A DNA stretch of 64,000 nucleotides from Nemophila menziesii (lineage: Eukaryota; Streptophyta; Magnoliopsida; Boraginales; Hydrophyllaceae). The notes below the pieces were generated by a model. The model saw only the letters and a program-made list of their open reading frames with translations, made no database searches and had not been told where the DNA came from. Positions 12,975 through 25,800 of this stretch are shown in pieces; position 1 is the stretch's first letter; each line of letters starts with the position of its first letter. Location: positions 1,736,001 through 1,800,000 of the forward strand of contig JARWIR010000018.1 of the NCBI GenBank assembly GCA_029959085.1, given 5' to 3'. Both the position numbers and the translations under genes were made by a program.

Positions 12975-14715
12975 TGAATGTCATCTCCCTGGTGTTTAAT
13001 CAATGTGTTGGTTTACTTTATTACATAAAAGAGGTTGTAATATAGCGTAATCATTCTCGATGGTGACTGATCCACTTGGAAATGAACTAGCCAGTCTACA
13101 AGCTTGATATACACCCCTTGACTCAGCCTCCAATGGAGATAAAACTCGCATGCACTTCACATTCCCATAAAAAATCCTCCCCTTATGATCCTTGGAAATA
13201 GAAACAACACAAGAGTAAGAGGAGTGCACATCAAATGTTACATCTGTATTTATTTTGACTTTGCCAAAATTAGGTGGAATTCATTCTGTATCGGTCAAAT
13301 AAACAACTGAGGTTTCTAAGTGTCAATTATAATACTATTTACCTCAAATAAGTTAGCTTGAGTGTTTTGATTAGAATTTATATCAGTGCTTAATTACAAG
13401 ACCTCATAATGTTTTCCATTAGTAATAAGATATTCATAATTGGTCGGTTAGCATTATTAATTGTCAACATAGGGTCTAGAACGTTTCCATGGAAAATGAA
13501 GTTATTTCTTTCTTTCCAAATGTGACAAGCCAAAGTGGTCAACAATTTACCACTATATTACATGCCTTAGGCTCCACTTTTTAAGTAATCCATTAGAAAT
13601 TCCATCCATCTGATCACATAACCTGTAGGTCCCTTAAGGGGAATTTTGTGGTGAGGCACTCCAGAGTGCTCTAGCCCAATCACATTGAAAATATTATGAT
13701 CAATAGTGTCAGTACTACTTCTACAAATTTCACAAACTACACAAGTACTCATTTTTTTCATGAACCTATCCTAATTGTTTGGGAGCCCATTCTTGCAAGC
13801 TCTCCATACAAAATTCCTAACCTTTGGTGCCATATTTAATTTCCAAATGTAATCCCAAACTAATTTAGAGGTTGATCTAGATTATTTTCCTTCATTTTTT
13901 CTTTTCTCTTCATCCATTTTTAGCTGAGCCTTCCTAAGTTGAGTATATGCTTCTTTAACTGTCACACTTCTTGAATTGGACATTGTCCAAATAGGGGAAT
14001 CTTTATGATTATGAGACACATGATTACTAAAGATGGTTGCTACCAAGGATGGAGTGAATAAGTTGTTTAGCGTTATAATATTCCATCCAGGACAATCTTT
14101 ATTCATCGAATCTCTGACCCAGATAAGTTCAAAACATAATGGTCTAGTAATTATATTTATACCTAGTACACAATTTGAGTCCCATATACTGATTGAATCT
14201 CCCCTACCAACCTACCAGAAGAGATCATTTTTTAATATATCACTCCTAGAAATAAAACTCATCCATCCCCAAGAACAATTACTACCGCCAAAGGCCTCCA
14301 AGAAATTAGACTTTGCGTAATATTTTTCTTTAAATAGTTTGAAAACAACTGAATTCGGTTTTCGCAAAAATTTCAAGGCATTTAAAGAAAAGAAAGGTTA
14401 AATGAAAATATTTAAAACCAAGTCCACCATTTGTTTTATGTTTAATAAATGTTTACCATTTGACCCAATGGGTTCTATTTTGATATCTGTTTCCAGAAAA
14501 AATGTCAGAAACTAAGAAAGAATATGATTTGTCACTTTTTTTGGAATCAAGAAAACTAACATAATATGATTTGGTATTTCATTAATAATGGCCTAGATTA
14601 GATTTTCTTCACCACTAACAAATAGGAGTTTTGTATCCCAAGATTCCATTCTTCCCATAATTAAGTCAACTAACCATTCTGATCCCTTAACATTGGATCG
14701 TCCCCAATAGGTATA
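12975..14715 (-). pseudogene. L1-type LINE remnant: RT thumb to RNase H
   Basis: Reading the minus strand from 14715 down, several frames together give the C-terminal half of a plant L1 LINE. In order: an RT connection segment with 'LIMGRMESWDTKLLFVSG' (14590-14710); 'SWGWMSFISRSDILK' and 'GDSISIWDSN' (14150-14290); 'SVTVKEAYTQL' (about 13930-13980); a zinc-binding zf-RVT segment with 'CVVCEICRSSTDTIDH' (13680-13760); 'LACHIWKERNNFIFHGN' (about 13480-13535); and an RVT_3 RNase H piece 'SPLEAESRGVYQACRLA' (12996-13229). Stops and frameshifts occur throughout, so it is non-functional. The N-terminal endonuclease and RT catalytic core are absent. Confidence 0.8.
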
Positions 14716-14769
14716 CCATGACTCTCCTTGGAGGATTCAATTATTTCGACCGTGAGGCTTTACGTACCT

Positions 14770-15980
14770 AACACTAGACGTGTGGTAATACCGCATGGAG
14801 GCGCGGCATATCGTTGCTCATATATGTGAGCTTGGATTTCTTCTATAAATTCTCCCCAAACTTATCTTTTGCACTACCTGCACATCAAAAACACTAATAC
14901 TTTTCTCATAAAATGTAATACACATTAAAACACATAAAACCCAACTGATCTAACTACCTAAAACTAAAATAAAGTACATAAAAAACTTAAAAAATTGCAG
15001 GATGTCTCTCGTACCACTTTTTTTTTCAATTTTTGATGTTTTTACCTCATGAATTTTTATAAACTCCCTAGCAACGGGTGAGGCTATTCATATATACCTT
15101 CGGAAACTTGCAACCTCTCTTAGTTCGGATCTTAATCAACTTTTCCAAAATGAATCGAGTTGCTACGTATAGACCCATCCAAGACTTCTTGTAACCACGT
15201 GGTCAATTCTCGGGTTTGAGGGCTTTCCATGTGACCTTATTGCCTACCCAAAACTCATCCTCATCTCTCTTTTCTCTAAGGATTCTTGTGGGATCTCATT
15301 TTTTACCTCTTTGTTCACAACTCAGATTGTTGGAACCTCACATGACTCCTCATCCTTCTTGCCCAAAACATGGAATGTCTCAGACTTCTCTTTAGTTCGG
15401 AGGGTCACGGTTCCCTCATGAACATAAATTAATTCGTGGATCGTGTCAGAGTATAAATGGAACGTGTTGATATGCAACATAATCAAGAAAAATACCTAAA
15501 TGGACGAGAACGTCCTCGATGATCCCCTACAATTTTGTTGTGGAATGATCCAGGAATCGTAAGATGGTGATGTCGATTTAGCATCTCCAATGCCGAAACT
15601 CTCAAACATACTCTTGGGTATGAGATTGACACTCTAACCCAAGTCAGACATCGATTTCACTTTGAAGGTACCACATATCTTGATTTGGAGGTTGAATCCT
15701 CAAGGATCTTAAAGCATTTGTGGTAGCTTCTTTTCAACTTTCGTCAAGACTTCTTCAGTGGGGGCCACAGTCTCTATCTCACTAATCTCATTCTCCTTGG
15801 AGGGAATCCCCTTAAATAATTTCTACTAACTTGTCTCTTTCTCGACGGTCTTGAATACTGAGACATTTATCTCTACTAACGTTTTGTACTCGGTATTACC
15901 ACTAGGATAATCCATTCTCATTGGACGTAGTGGTGATAACAACTGATGTGCTGGCAGTGACTTCACCCTACTCTTATATT
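14770..15980 (-). mobile_element. Element H: remnant of the non-autonomous Athila clade (PR to GPY/F tail)
   Basis: On the minus strand from 15980 leftwards: a gag/PR-like segment (about 15550-15900, a diverged relative of the D protease with 'ISYPRV' near the catalytic loop); a linker with 'SETFHVLGKK' (about 15330-15390); and a GPY/F-type tail ('FWVGNKVTWKALKPEN', 'SWMGLYVATRF', about 15090-15270). After that come the post-ORF purine/hairpin region and a GC-rich 'cggcatatcg' array relic (14775-14830). No RT, RNase H or integrase core lies between PR and tail, as in element D. It is much more decayed than D and overlaps D's content, so it is a separate copy. It joins element B abruptly near 15980. 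Confidence 0.65.
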
Positions 15981-16059
15981 GCACCCTAGGTAAAAACTTG
16001 CAGAAGAGGCTAAAGAAACTAGGTTAAAAATCTGAAAACTGCCACATCACAGTGTAAAC

Positions 16060-16570
16060 TGGGTTCCCGGTTTGTGAAAACCGGGTTCCCGGTTTCGCGT
16101 CGCTGTGTCGGCGCGAAACGATTACTTAATTAATTTTATTTACCTCAAAATGCAAGAATTGGCTAGACCCCAAAACGCTGGGTCAGAGAGTTACCCTTCG
16201 AAACCGGGTTCCCGGTTTGCGTCGCCGATGTGAGTTGACACGCAGGTGGTGACACAGCAAACGGCGGGACCCAGAACGCTGGGTCAGAAAGTTCGAAAAT
16301 CTCAGCTCCAAAACCGGGTTCCCGGTTTGCGTTGATGGCACCGGTTGAAACGCACCCCAAAACGCTGCGAAGGGCTGGCCCCAAAATGCTGGGTCAGAAA
16401 GTTCAAAAATTACAGCTCTCGAAACCGGGTACCTGGTTTGCGAAAACCAGGGCCCCGGTTTGCGTCGATTTCGCGAACTAAGACGCGCCTTCTTGCGTGT
16501 GGGAGGTTGGTAACAGCTCCAAAACCGGGTTCCCGGTTTGTGCCAAGCTGGGTTCCCGGTTTCTCCTGGA
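16060..16570 (-). repeat. GC-rich palindromic minisatellite of element B
   Basis: About three monomers of roughly 105-110 bp. Each contains a 'ccaaaacgctgggtcag' block (about 16170, 16270, 16380) and one or two AACCGGGTTCCCGGTT units (7-bp inverted arms around TT). It lies between the pol stop and the lost ORF3, the same place as the array in A. Confidence 0.85.
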
Positions 16571-16762
16571 CAACCAACCTCTTTTTCTTCTATTTTCTCC
16601 CTTTCGACCCCAAACTCACGACCTTTTTACCCCTGAAATCATCAAAAACAACTAGCCTTTCTCATTTCTTACTAATAAACACTAAAATTATGAATATCGG
16701 AATAATTTACACTACGAAAATTAAAAACTCAACTAATATACAATGAGTTGGCTTTTGTTTAA

Positions 16763-16779
16763 CGTCGTTAAGCTCGACG
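16763..16779 (-). other. Post-pol hairpin of element B
   Basis: Stem CGTCG/CGACG with a 7-nt loop, just downstream of the pol stop (minus strand) and identical to the copy in A at 28516-28532. Confidence 0.6.
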
Positions 16780-16794
16780 GGTTACCTCACGCTT

Positions 16795-19700
16795 CTAAGG
16801 AGTCTCGAGGAGATACATGACCTCCCCGGGATGTGGATCTTCCAAGCGGTTGGTGTCTTCACCTCCATGGTATATCTTTAAACGATGACCGTTCACCATG
16901 AAGGTGTTGTTCTCGAGTGGATGTTCTATTTCTATCGCCCCATGACGTGTAACTTTGGTCACAATGTATGGACCCAACCACTTAGACCTTAACTTACCCG
17001 GATAATTGCTGAACTTTGAATTATACTTCAATACTCTTTGTCCCACTTCAAAGTTCTTCACACGAATCTGATTGTCATGCCATTTCTTAGTGTTTTCTTT
17101 GTAAAGTTTAGCATTCTCATAAGCATTCAATCGGAATTCGTCAAGTTCCTTAAGCTTCATCATATGATTCTCTCCGGCTAAGGTAGGATCTAAGTTCAAC
17201 TGCGTAATTTCCCAATAGGAACCCATTTCAAGCTCAAGAGGTAAGTAACAAGCCTTACCATACACCATACGATACAGAGACGCACCAACTGGAGTCTTAA
17301 ACGTAGTACGATAGGCCCACAACGCGTCATCTAACTTCATTGACCAATCTCTTCTCATAGGACCAACAGTCTTCTCTAGGATTGATTTCACTTCACGATT
17401 CGAAACTTCAGCTTGACCATTGGATTGTGGATGATATGCACTAGATACACGGTGTCTTACTCCATACTTCTCTAGAACAATCTTCAAATACTTATTAATG
17501 AAATGAGATCCTCCATCGCTAATAATCACTCTAGGAGTACCATGTCTAGTGAAAATATGTGATTTCAAGAACTTAATCACCACTCGTGAATCATTGGTTG
17601 GTAAAGCCAAAGCTTCTACCTATTTCGACACGTAATCAACAGCTAATAAGATGTAGAGGTTACCATTTGAAGGAACGAAAGGACCCATAAAATCTATACC
17701 CCAAACATCGAATATTTCAACTTCTAACACATTATTACGTGGCATTTCATCCCTTTTTGATATGTTTCCGGTAAAATGGCATCTCGCACATTTCTTCACA
17801 TACTCATGACAATCTTTTACAAGAGTAGGCCAGTAAAAACCAGGTTGGAATACCTTAGCAGCAGTTCTGTCTCCCATGAAGTGTTTTCCGTAGAGTGAGT
17901 CATGACATCCAGCTATAATTGCTTCTGTTTCTTCCTTGGCTACACATCTTCTTACCATTTGGTCAGCACAAACTTTGTAGAGGAAAGTATCCTCCCAAAA
18001 GAATTGTCTAGCACGATGAGCTAACCTTTTTCTGTCTTGATAAGTGGATCCTTCAGAAAAGGAACCACTTACAACTAAATTCGCAATATCTGCATACCAA
18101 GGAGCTTCATAATCACGAACAGCAAATAAACTTTCGTCAGGAAACTCTTCTCTAACTACTTCAGTTCCACCATTCGTCTCTGAACCTTGAAGACGCGATA
18201 GATGATCTGCAACCTGATTCTCACAACCCTTTCTATCCTTGATCTCTAAATCGAATTCTTGAAGCAATAAAACCCATCTGATTAACCTCGGTTTAGCATC
18301 CTTCTTTTCCATAAGATATCTAATCGCTGAATGATCTTTATAAATAATAACTTTTGCTCCAAAAAGATAAGAGCGAAACTTATCGAATGAATACACAACT
18401 GCTAGCAACTCTTTCTCTGTCACTGTATAATTAACTTGAGCACCATTGAAAGTTTTACTAGCATAATAAATAGAATGAAATATCTTATCTTTTCTCTGTC
18501 CCAATACAGCTCCCATACACAAATCACTCGCATCACACATAACTTCAAAAGGCAAACTCCAATCTGGAGGTAATACTATAGGAGCAGAAATAAGCTTTTC
18601 TTTGATTGATTGAAAGGTCGCTAAACAAGCTTCATCAAAAAGGAATTTGGAGTCCTTTTCAAAAAAGTTGCATAGCGGTTTAGCAATTTTAGAAAAGTCT
18701 TTAATGAAACGCCTATAAAAGCCAGCATGACCAAGAAAACTTCTTACCCCTTTAACGGAAACAGGAGGGGGAAGAGTTTTAATTACCTCTATCTTTGCCC
18801 TATCAACCTCTAACCCAGCACTTGAGACCTTGTGACCTAAAACTATACCTTCACGAACCATGAAATGACACTTCTCCCAGTTTAAGACCAAATTTGTTTT
18901 CTTGCATTAGATTAACACTTTCTCCAAGTTATGTAAACATATATCAAAATCATCGCCAAACACGGAGAAATCGTCCATAAAAACTGCAAGAAAATTATCG
19001 ATCATATCCCAGAAGATAGCCATCATACATCTCTGAAAGTTAGCAGGTGCATTACACAACCCAAATGGCATTCTGCGATATGCAAAAGTACCAAAGGGGC
19101 ATGTAAATGTTGTTTTATGTTGATCTTCTGGAGCCACGTAAATCTGATTATACCCAGAATAGCCATCTAAGAAACAGTAGTACTCTCTTTCAGGTAATTT
19201 ATCTAACATTTTGATCAATGAAGGGCAGAGGGAAGTGATCTTTCCTTGTGGCCTTGTTCAGTTTACGATAATCCATACAAACTCTCCAACCAACTACCGT
19301 TCTTGAAAGAATTGCTTCATTTTGATCATTAAGAATTGTTGTGATTCCTCCTTTCTTCGGTACACACTGAACTGGGCTCACCCATTCACTACTCGAGATG
19401 GGATAAATAATCCCCACGTCTAACAGCTTGATAACTTTCTTCTTCACGACCTCCTTCACTGCGGGCATTAATCTCCTTTGACCATCAACTGAGCGTGCGT
19501 TATCATCTTCAAGTATGATTTTGTGTTGACAATAGGAGGGACTAATGCCTTTGATGTTAGCAATTGTACATCCTATCGCCTCTTTGTGATCTCTTAACAC
19601 ACGCAACAGTTTATCTTCTTAAGGACCTGTTAAGTTTGCTGAAACAATAACAGGTAGAGTTTCATTAGTACCTAAATACGCATACCTCAAGTGGGCTGGT

Positions 19701-21161
19701 AATGGCTTTTTTTCCAATTCCGGAGGAGATTCGATTGAAGGCTTCTTTTTAGGAACAATCTCCCCCGGTTCTCTTACAGGTTTATAGGCAGGACGCATAT
19801 ACTTCGGATTCTTAGAATTAAGAGCTGCCTCTGTTTCGGCAAGCTCTTCCATGAACTCAAGTGCATCAATAGTTAAAGCTGCCTGCAAGATATCATCATA
19901 AGTAAATTCATTATATACCTCTTCTGTGGCATGCTCAACTACATCCATTCGAATCAATGTTCTTGAGAATCTGGAAACTTCATAGCTCGGAACACATTAA
20001 ACTTGACCTCCTCGTCTTAGATTCTCATCGTCAATTCACCGTTTTCTACATCAATCAAAGTACGCCCCGTGGCTAGGAATGGTCTTCCCAAAATAATGAG
20101 GACATTCCTATCCGCGCCGTATTCAAGAATAACAAAATCAACGGGAAATACTAATGTACCCGCCTTAACGAGGACATCTTCAATTCGGCCTTCCGGATGT
20201 GCAAGAGATCGATCCGCCATTTGCCAGACCATAGAAGTAGGTCTTTCTCATCCAATTTTCAGCTTATCAAAGATCGATTTGGGCATAAGATTTATGCTTG
20301 CACCCAAATCACATAGTGCTTTTCCTTTCCATTCTTCCCCAATTGATATCGGAATTGTGAAACTCCCCGGATCAAGTAACTTTGGAGGTAATTTACTTTG
20401 ACAAATAGCATTACATTCTTCAGGAAGACCAATCATCTCATTATCACAATACGGCCTTTTGTTGGTGAGGGCCCTCTTTAAATACTTTGCGTATTTGGGA
20501 ATATCCCTACTGGCTTGTAAAAACGAAATATTGATATTGAGGCCACTCACCTTGTTCAAAAATCTTTGATAATCGGCCATATCACCCTTTCTCTGAACTC
20601 GAGATGGAAATGGTGGGGGAGCGCGATTGATTACAACATCGTCTTTCTTCTTCGGAATCTCAATCGCTTTCTCTATTTCTTCAACCTCAACATCTTTTTC
20701 TTTCTCAATCACATCCTTTTCTTTTCTTGGAACTTCTTTCTCTTTCATAACTGGAAAAGGAGGTGGAGGGAGGTTCTTACCACTTCTAAGAGTAACAGCT
20801 TTGCAATCTTCATGTTGTCTTGGATTCTCTGTGTCACTAGGGAGTTGCCCTTGTGGACGCTGATTAAGTTGTTTTGTGATTTGAGCCATCTGATTCTCTA
20901 ACAGTTTAATGTTTGTGTCAGACGCTTGTTGATTCTGAATAGCTTGCGTCTGGAGAGCAATTAATTTTTCAACGGTTTTCTGAAGGCTAAGTACACCTTC
21001 TCTTGGGTGAGCAGGTAAGGCTTTTTGGTTCATGATTTCGTTATAACTTTCTTGAGGAGCTTGTCTCTGAACAAAATTCCCTTGATTCTGTCCTCCTTTA
21101 TAATTATTAAGTGATCTTTGATTGATGTTGTTACCTTGGGGACGCGGCTGATATGCGTATG
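16795..21161 (-). pseudogene. Element B gag-pol, 3' section: gag C-terminus, PR, RT, RNase H, INT
   Basis: Minus-strand fragments 21161-20248, 20232-20017, 19957-19619, 19606-19199, 19218-18907, 18891-17620 and 17610-16795 line up end to end with A's polyprotein. They show the DLGAS protease motif (about 20290), a '[10 protein letters not shown]' RT segment, the FMDD RT active site (about 18975), RNase H with '[15 protein letters not shown]', the HHCC and core of integrase ('[10 protein letters not shown]', 'SDGGSHF', 'QAEVSNREV') and a GPY/F tail. At least five in-frame stops are visible (about 20245, 20016, 19618, 18908 and 17618), and the overlap near 19200-19218 marks a frameshift. The product would be non-functional. 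At the position of A's amber codon B has a sense codon (Glu). Confidence 0.9.
21157..21161. repeat. Target-site duplication GTATG of element A
   Basis: GTATG directly precedes the 5' LTR and directly follows the 3' LTR at 34007-34011. Both copies lie in element B's gag. Confidence 0.95.
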
Positions 21162-22722
21162 TGATGTCTCCCTAATTGTTCTTATTTTCGACCCTTGGGA
21201 GACATCATTTTTGGTGTTTATTTACTTAAATTGATAGACTTTTGGACTTAATATGCAATAATCCGGAATTACCTTTTTATTTCTAGCATTTTTAATTTAT
21301 TAAACTTTTGCGCGTAATATTGGTATTTTTAGTGTAAAGTTTACAGGTTTTAGATGTTAGCTAGGAGAGGAATCCGAGGAGAAAGTCAAAGATCGTGAAT
21401 TAGAGTCAAGACTTGAAGATAAATCCCGAAGATATTATTTTTAGAGCTGAAAATCCATTTTCCAGGCCATAGATTGCTGATTTCGAGGTGCTTAAGCGAT
21501 GATTTAGCTGTTGACCTTTGAAGAGAAATCATTCCTTATCGAGTTACGGAACTTTAGCAACTGTAATGAGGTCAATCGGAGTCATAACGCATCGGGAAAA
21601 GCCATTTTAGTGAAGGTGTATCAGCAGTTACGGGATTTTGGGCTTAGAAATTGGGCTTGAACATTTAATTAGTGTTTTATTTTCTGGTCCAAGCCCTAAT
21701 CCGTTTTTATGCTTATAAAAGGAGGTCTGGACTTCTATTTTTCACACAATTCACATTCCACAAGATTAAACACCAGAGAGAAGCAACAGAAGGAAGAAAG
21801 AAGAAGCTACAAGAGCTGGAGTGGGTCTATAGCTCCGTTCGTAGTCATTCCAATTCCAGAAATTAGGTTCTTTTTATATTTTAATTTTGTAAACAATATG
21901 AATTCCCTTTCTTTTAATTTAGTTTTTAATTCTAATATGAGCTAAGCTTTTAATAGTGCTTGAGAACAAACAATGGGTGAATCTTAATTTTATGAAATAA
22001 CGAATGTTGAATTTGGGTTTATATTAAATTAAATTAGATTGGGTTTATTACTCTTCTCGATAATTTGTGATTATTTACGGATTTTAGAGTCGCGAACTAA
22101 AATTAGGTATTAGTGTCTAGGCTATTCCACATATGTGGCGTGTGGATCATCCTGACGGAGGGTTTAGGTACAGAATTAATTATTCAATCTAGGATAGAAG
22201 CTATTGATTCTGACGAACTTAGCTAATTCTAGGGCCAATGAGGTAAAACACTTAAACATCCAACGGTGGATCATATTTACCCTGACGGGACTAGTGACAC
22301 TTTAGGATTGCCTTATAGTCCACCCTGACGGGGGTATAAGGAATTTAGAATCCCGACCATTGTAATTGACCAATTTAGCCCTTAAACAACATAAGTTAGG
22401 AAGTAAGATTAGGAGGATCCTTGCGTTCTCAAGTACTACATCTCATATTGCGTTTTCATTCATTTTACTTGCGTCTCAGCTTTTACTTGCATTTATAATT
22501 TGTCTTTCATTTAGTAGTTTTAATAACCAAAACCAAACAAACATTTTATTATCTTTTACTTTCATAAGTGCATCAATCACTACTTGCTAAACATTGTGAT
22601 CAACCATCCGTCCTTGGAACGAATCTGATTTATCAGTTATTACTACTTGGGACAACCGTACACTTGCGGTTGTGGTTCGATTAGCATTTGCATTTATTTT
22701 TAGAACACACAAAGGACCACCA
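21162..22722 (+). repeat. 5' LTR of element A
   Basis: 1561 bp, TGATGTCTCC...GGACCACCA. The first 47 bp form an inverted pair (TGATGTCTCCC at 21162-21172, GGGAGACATCA at 21198-21208). A TATA box (TATAAAA) lies at 21714-21720. Downstream, in the presumed transcribed leader, three CCTGACGG-type words occur near 22154, 22271 and 22324. Confidence 0.95.
21714..21720 (+). promoter_or_regulatory. TATA box of the element A 5' LTR
   Basis: TATAAAA in the context cttataaaaggagg, the only good TATA in the middle of the LTR. The copy in the 3' LTR is at 32998-33004. Transcription would start about 30 bp downstream, near 21745. Confidence 0.7.
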
Positions 22723-22728
22723 AGTTTT

Positions 22729-22746
22729 TGGCGCCGCTGCCGGGGA
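22729..22746 (+). other. Primer-binding site (tRNA-Asp type) of element A
   Basis: TGGCGCCGCTGCCGGGGA begins six bases after the LTR end. It matches the complement of the plant tRNA-Asp 3' end, as I remember it, at all but one position, the usual primer for Athila/Calypso elements. All elements in this window share the same C at the mismatch position. Confidence 0.85.
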
Positions 22747-22854
22747 CGGTAGCGTGTGACCACGGTGTTTATCCTTTAGTGATAGTGCATCTACTTTTTT
22801 TATCAGTTTTACGCTTTTTGTTTGTTAGCTTTTTCAGGTTTTTAGGTTTGGTGT

Positions 22855-25800
22855 ATGCGAAGAAGGCTATTCAAGGATCTAGAGCCAACACCTCCGATCC
22901 TTAGTAATCCAGAATCGTTGATCAGACTTGCAAACAGAAGAAGAAGAGAACGAGAAGCTTTAGAAGTAGAAGAATTAAGTAACAGAATGGAGAATATCAA
23001 CCTTCAAGGTCAACAGAATGGACAAGGTCAGCTAGATGCAAATGGCCAACCTTTAGCTCCAGGCGTTATTCCTCCAGCTCCACCAGTGGTTCCTAATCCT
23101 CAAGTTCAGATAGTGATGAATCATGATCCGTGGTTTACTAATGGTCCTCCAGAAGTTCCATTCCGTGCTCCAGCTATAGGAGTAGGTGCTCCAGATATAG
23201 ATGTTCCGAGATTCCGTCCAGATTCGGGTATGCTAGCTCAGTTCCAAAACTTTGGAAATTTTCGCGGAAGACCATCGGAAGATCCTCTTAGAGCGGTACA
23301 GAAATTCAAACAGATATGTGATTCTTATATCACACAAGGGGTTTTAAGAGAACAGATGTATTTTGCTGCTTTTAAGTTCTTTGTTACTGAGGGAGCAAGT
23401 GAATGGCACGATACGCAAGATCCTATGAAGATCACCAATTGGGACCAATTAGAGATTGCGTTCTTTGACAGGTATTACCCAAGTAACATGAGGTTAGATG
23501 CTGAATTAGAGTTGACGCATTTTCGTGAAGAATATGATGAAACTGTGGGTAAGAGTTGGACAAGATTTCAGATGTGTTTGCGTAAGGTTTCCAATCATGG
23601 CTTTTCAGAACAACAACAGTTAAAGATCTTTTATAGAGGCCTTGATGGAACTTCGAGAGAGAAATTGGATACGCTATGTGGTGCAGGTTTTCTTCAAGTT
23701 CAACACGCTCATGCGAAGATCATTTTAGAGAGAACAGTCAAGAATGAAGTTGGGTGGAGCTCAGTAAGAACACCAGTTAAAGGAGTGAATAATGTTGACA
23801 TAGAAGAGAAATTTGCTACGTTTGAGAATAAGATCCGGAATACCATAGAGCAACAATTGAAGCAGCTTACTTTAGCTGTAAAAGAAGGTTTTTCGGGTAA
23901 GAAGGTAGCTGTGCATGCTGCACAAGAGGTTTATATGTGTTCAATTTGCAAGATAGATGATCATGATGAGGAAAATTGTCCGAATAACCCAGAATCAGTA
24001 ATGTTTATGTCCAATAGAGGTAATTTCAATTCAAGTGGTAATGGATATCAGCCTAACAGAAACCATCCTGGGTTTCAATACTCAAATCCTAATGGGGCAG
24101 CCAATCCTACCTACGCGTATCAGCCGCGTCCTCAAGGCAACAACTATAACCCAAGACCACACAACAATTATCAAGGAGGACAGAACCAAAACAATTCTGT
24201 ACAAAGGCAAGCTCCTCAGAATGCTCCTCAGAATACCTACGATGAGAATTTAAACCAGAAAGCTTTACCTGCCCATCCACAAGAAGGAGTAATTACCCTT
24301 CAAAAGACGGTTGAAAATTTAATTGCTCTTCAAACACAAGCTTTGGAACGTCAGAACGCAGCTGAAGCAAATATGAAGATTTTCCAGAATCAGCTAAGTC
24401 AAATTAATAAACAGCTGAATCAGCGTCCACAAGGGCAACTTCCTAGCGATACAGAAAATCGAACACAACGTGAAGATTGCAAGGCTGTTACATTAAGAAG
24501 TGGTAAGAACCTTCCTCCACCTCCTTTTCCTGTTATGAAAGAGAAAGAAGTTCCAAGAAAAGAAAAGGAAGTGGTTGAGAAGGAAAAAGAGAATGAGAAA
24601 GATAGTGAGGTTGAAGAAATAGAAAGACCAAGAGAAGTTCCGAAAAAGAAAGATGATATGGTGATTAATCGCCCTCCACCACCGTTTCCATCTCGAGTTC
24701 AGAAAAAGGGTGATTTGGGTGATTTTCAGAAATTCTTTAATAGGGTGAGGGGTCTAAGTATTAATATTCCGTTATTAGAGGCGATTCGAGATATTCCTAA
24801 GTATACGAAGTTTTTAAAGAGGGCCCTCACCAACAAAAGGCCCTATTGTGATAATGAGATGATTGGCCTTCCGGAAGAGTGTAGTGCGATTTGCCAGAGT
24901 AAATTACCTCCGAAGTTAGTTGATCCGGGGAGTTTCACGATTCCCATATCGATTGGAGAAGAATGGAAAGGAAAGGCGTTATGTGATTTGGGGGCTAGCA
25001 TCAACTTGATGCCCAAGTCAGTCTTTGATAAGCTTAAAATTGGAAACGCAAGACCTACCTCTATGGTCTTGCAAATGGCGGACAGGTCTCTTGCTCATCC
25101 TGAAGGCCGCATTTAGGATGTCCTTGTTAAGGCAGGTACACTTATATTTCCTGTTGATTTCGTAATTCTTGAATACAATGCAGATAGAAATGTCCCCATT
25201 ATTTTGGGTAGACCATTCCTAGCTACAGGGAGAACGTTGATCGATGTAGAGAATGGCGAATTAACGATGAGGATACAAGATGAGGAAGTAAAATTCAATG
25301 TATTTCGAGCTATGAAATTCCCCGATTCTCAGGAAGATTGCTTCAAAATGGATGTAGTAGAGCAAGCATCGCAAGAGGTATTTAATTGCTTAAATTTTGA
25401 TGATATCTTGCAGGCTGCTTTGACATTAGATTCACCTGAGATGATGGAGAAGCTTACAGAAACAGTGGCAGCTCTCAATTCTGAAAATCCGAAGTATAGG
25501 CGTCTTGCCTATGAACCTGTGAGAGAACCAGGGGAGATTATTCCTAAAAAGAAGCCTTCAATTGAATCTCCTCCAGAATTGGAAGAAAAACCATTGCCAG
25601 CACACTTGAGGTATGCATATTTGGGTACTAATGAAACTCTACCTGTTATTGTTTCAGCTAATTTAACAGGTCCTCAAGAAGATAAACTGTTGCGTGTGTT
25701 GAGAGCCAACAAAGAAGCAATAGGTTGGACAATTGCTCATATCAAAGGCATTAGTCCATCCTATTGTCAACACAAAATCATTCTTGAAGATGTTAATGCA

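Larger units (their letters stand above)
15980..21161 (-). mobile_element. Element B, 3' part (Athila-type, minus), left of insertion A
   Basis: Element B reads right to left: LTR 35383-36955, gag 34012-35240, then this part, with element A inserted between. It carries the rest of gag, PR, RT, RNase H, INT and the GC-rich array, then stops near 15980, where A's counterpart is at about 29310. B therefore lacks ORF3, the 3' non-coding region, PPT and 3' LTR. The sequence closely parallels A but is far more decayed. Confidence 0.9.

Noticed and set aside
16163..16746. Open frames of 73 and 133 codons in the array of B
   Set aside because: Same cause as in A: translated minisatellite plus flanking sequence.
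20566..20901. Plus-strand open frames of 78 and 111 codons opposite element B gag/PR
   Set aside because: They are antisense shadows of the Lys/Glu-rich gag-PR linker coding region on the minus strand.
22729..22746. tRNA-like GC-rich word at each PBS
   Set aside because: Only the 18 bases complementary to the tRNA 3' end are present, with no cloverleaf around it; it is a primer-binding site, not a tRNA gene.
25114..25116. Programmed readthrough of the amber codon to regulate pol
   Set aside because: It lies inside the protease rather than between gag and pol, element B has a sense codon there, and no readthrough-type context is evident; a nonsense change is simpler.
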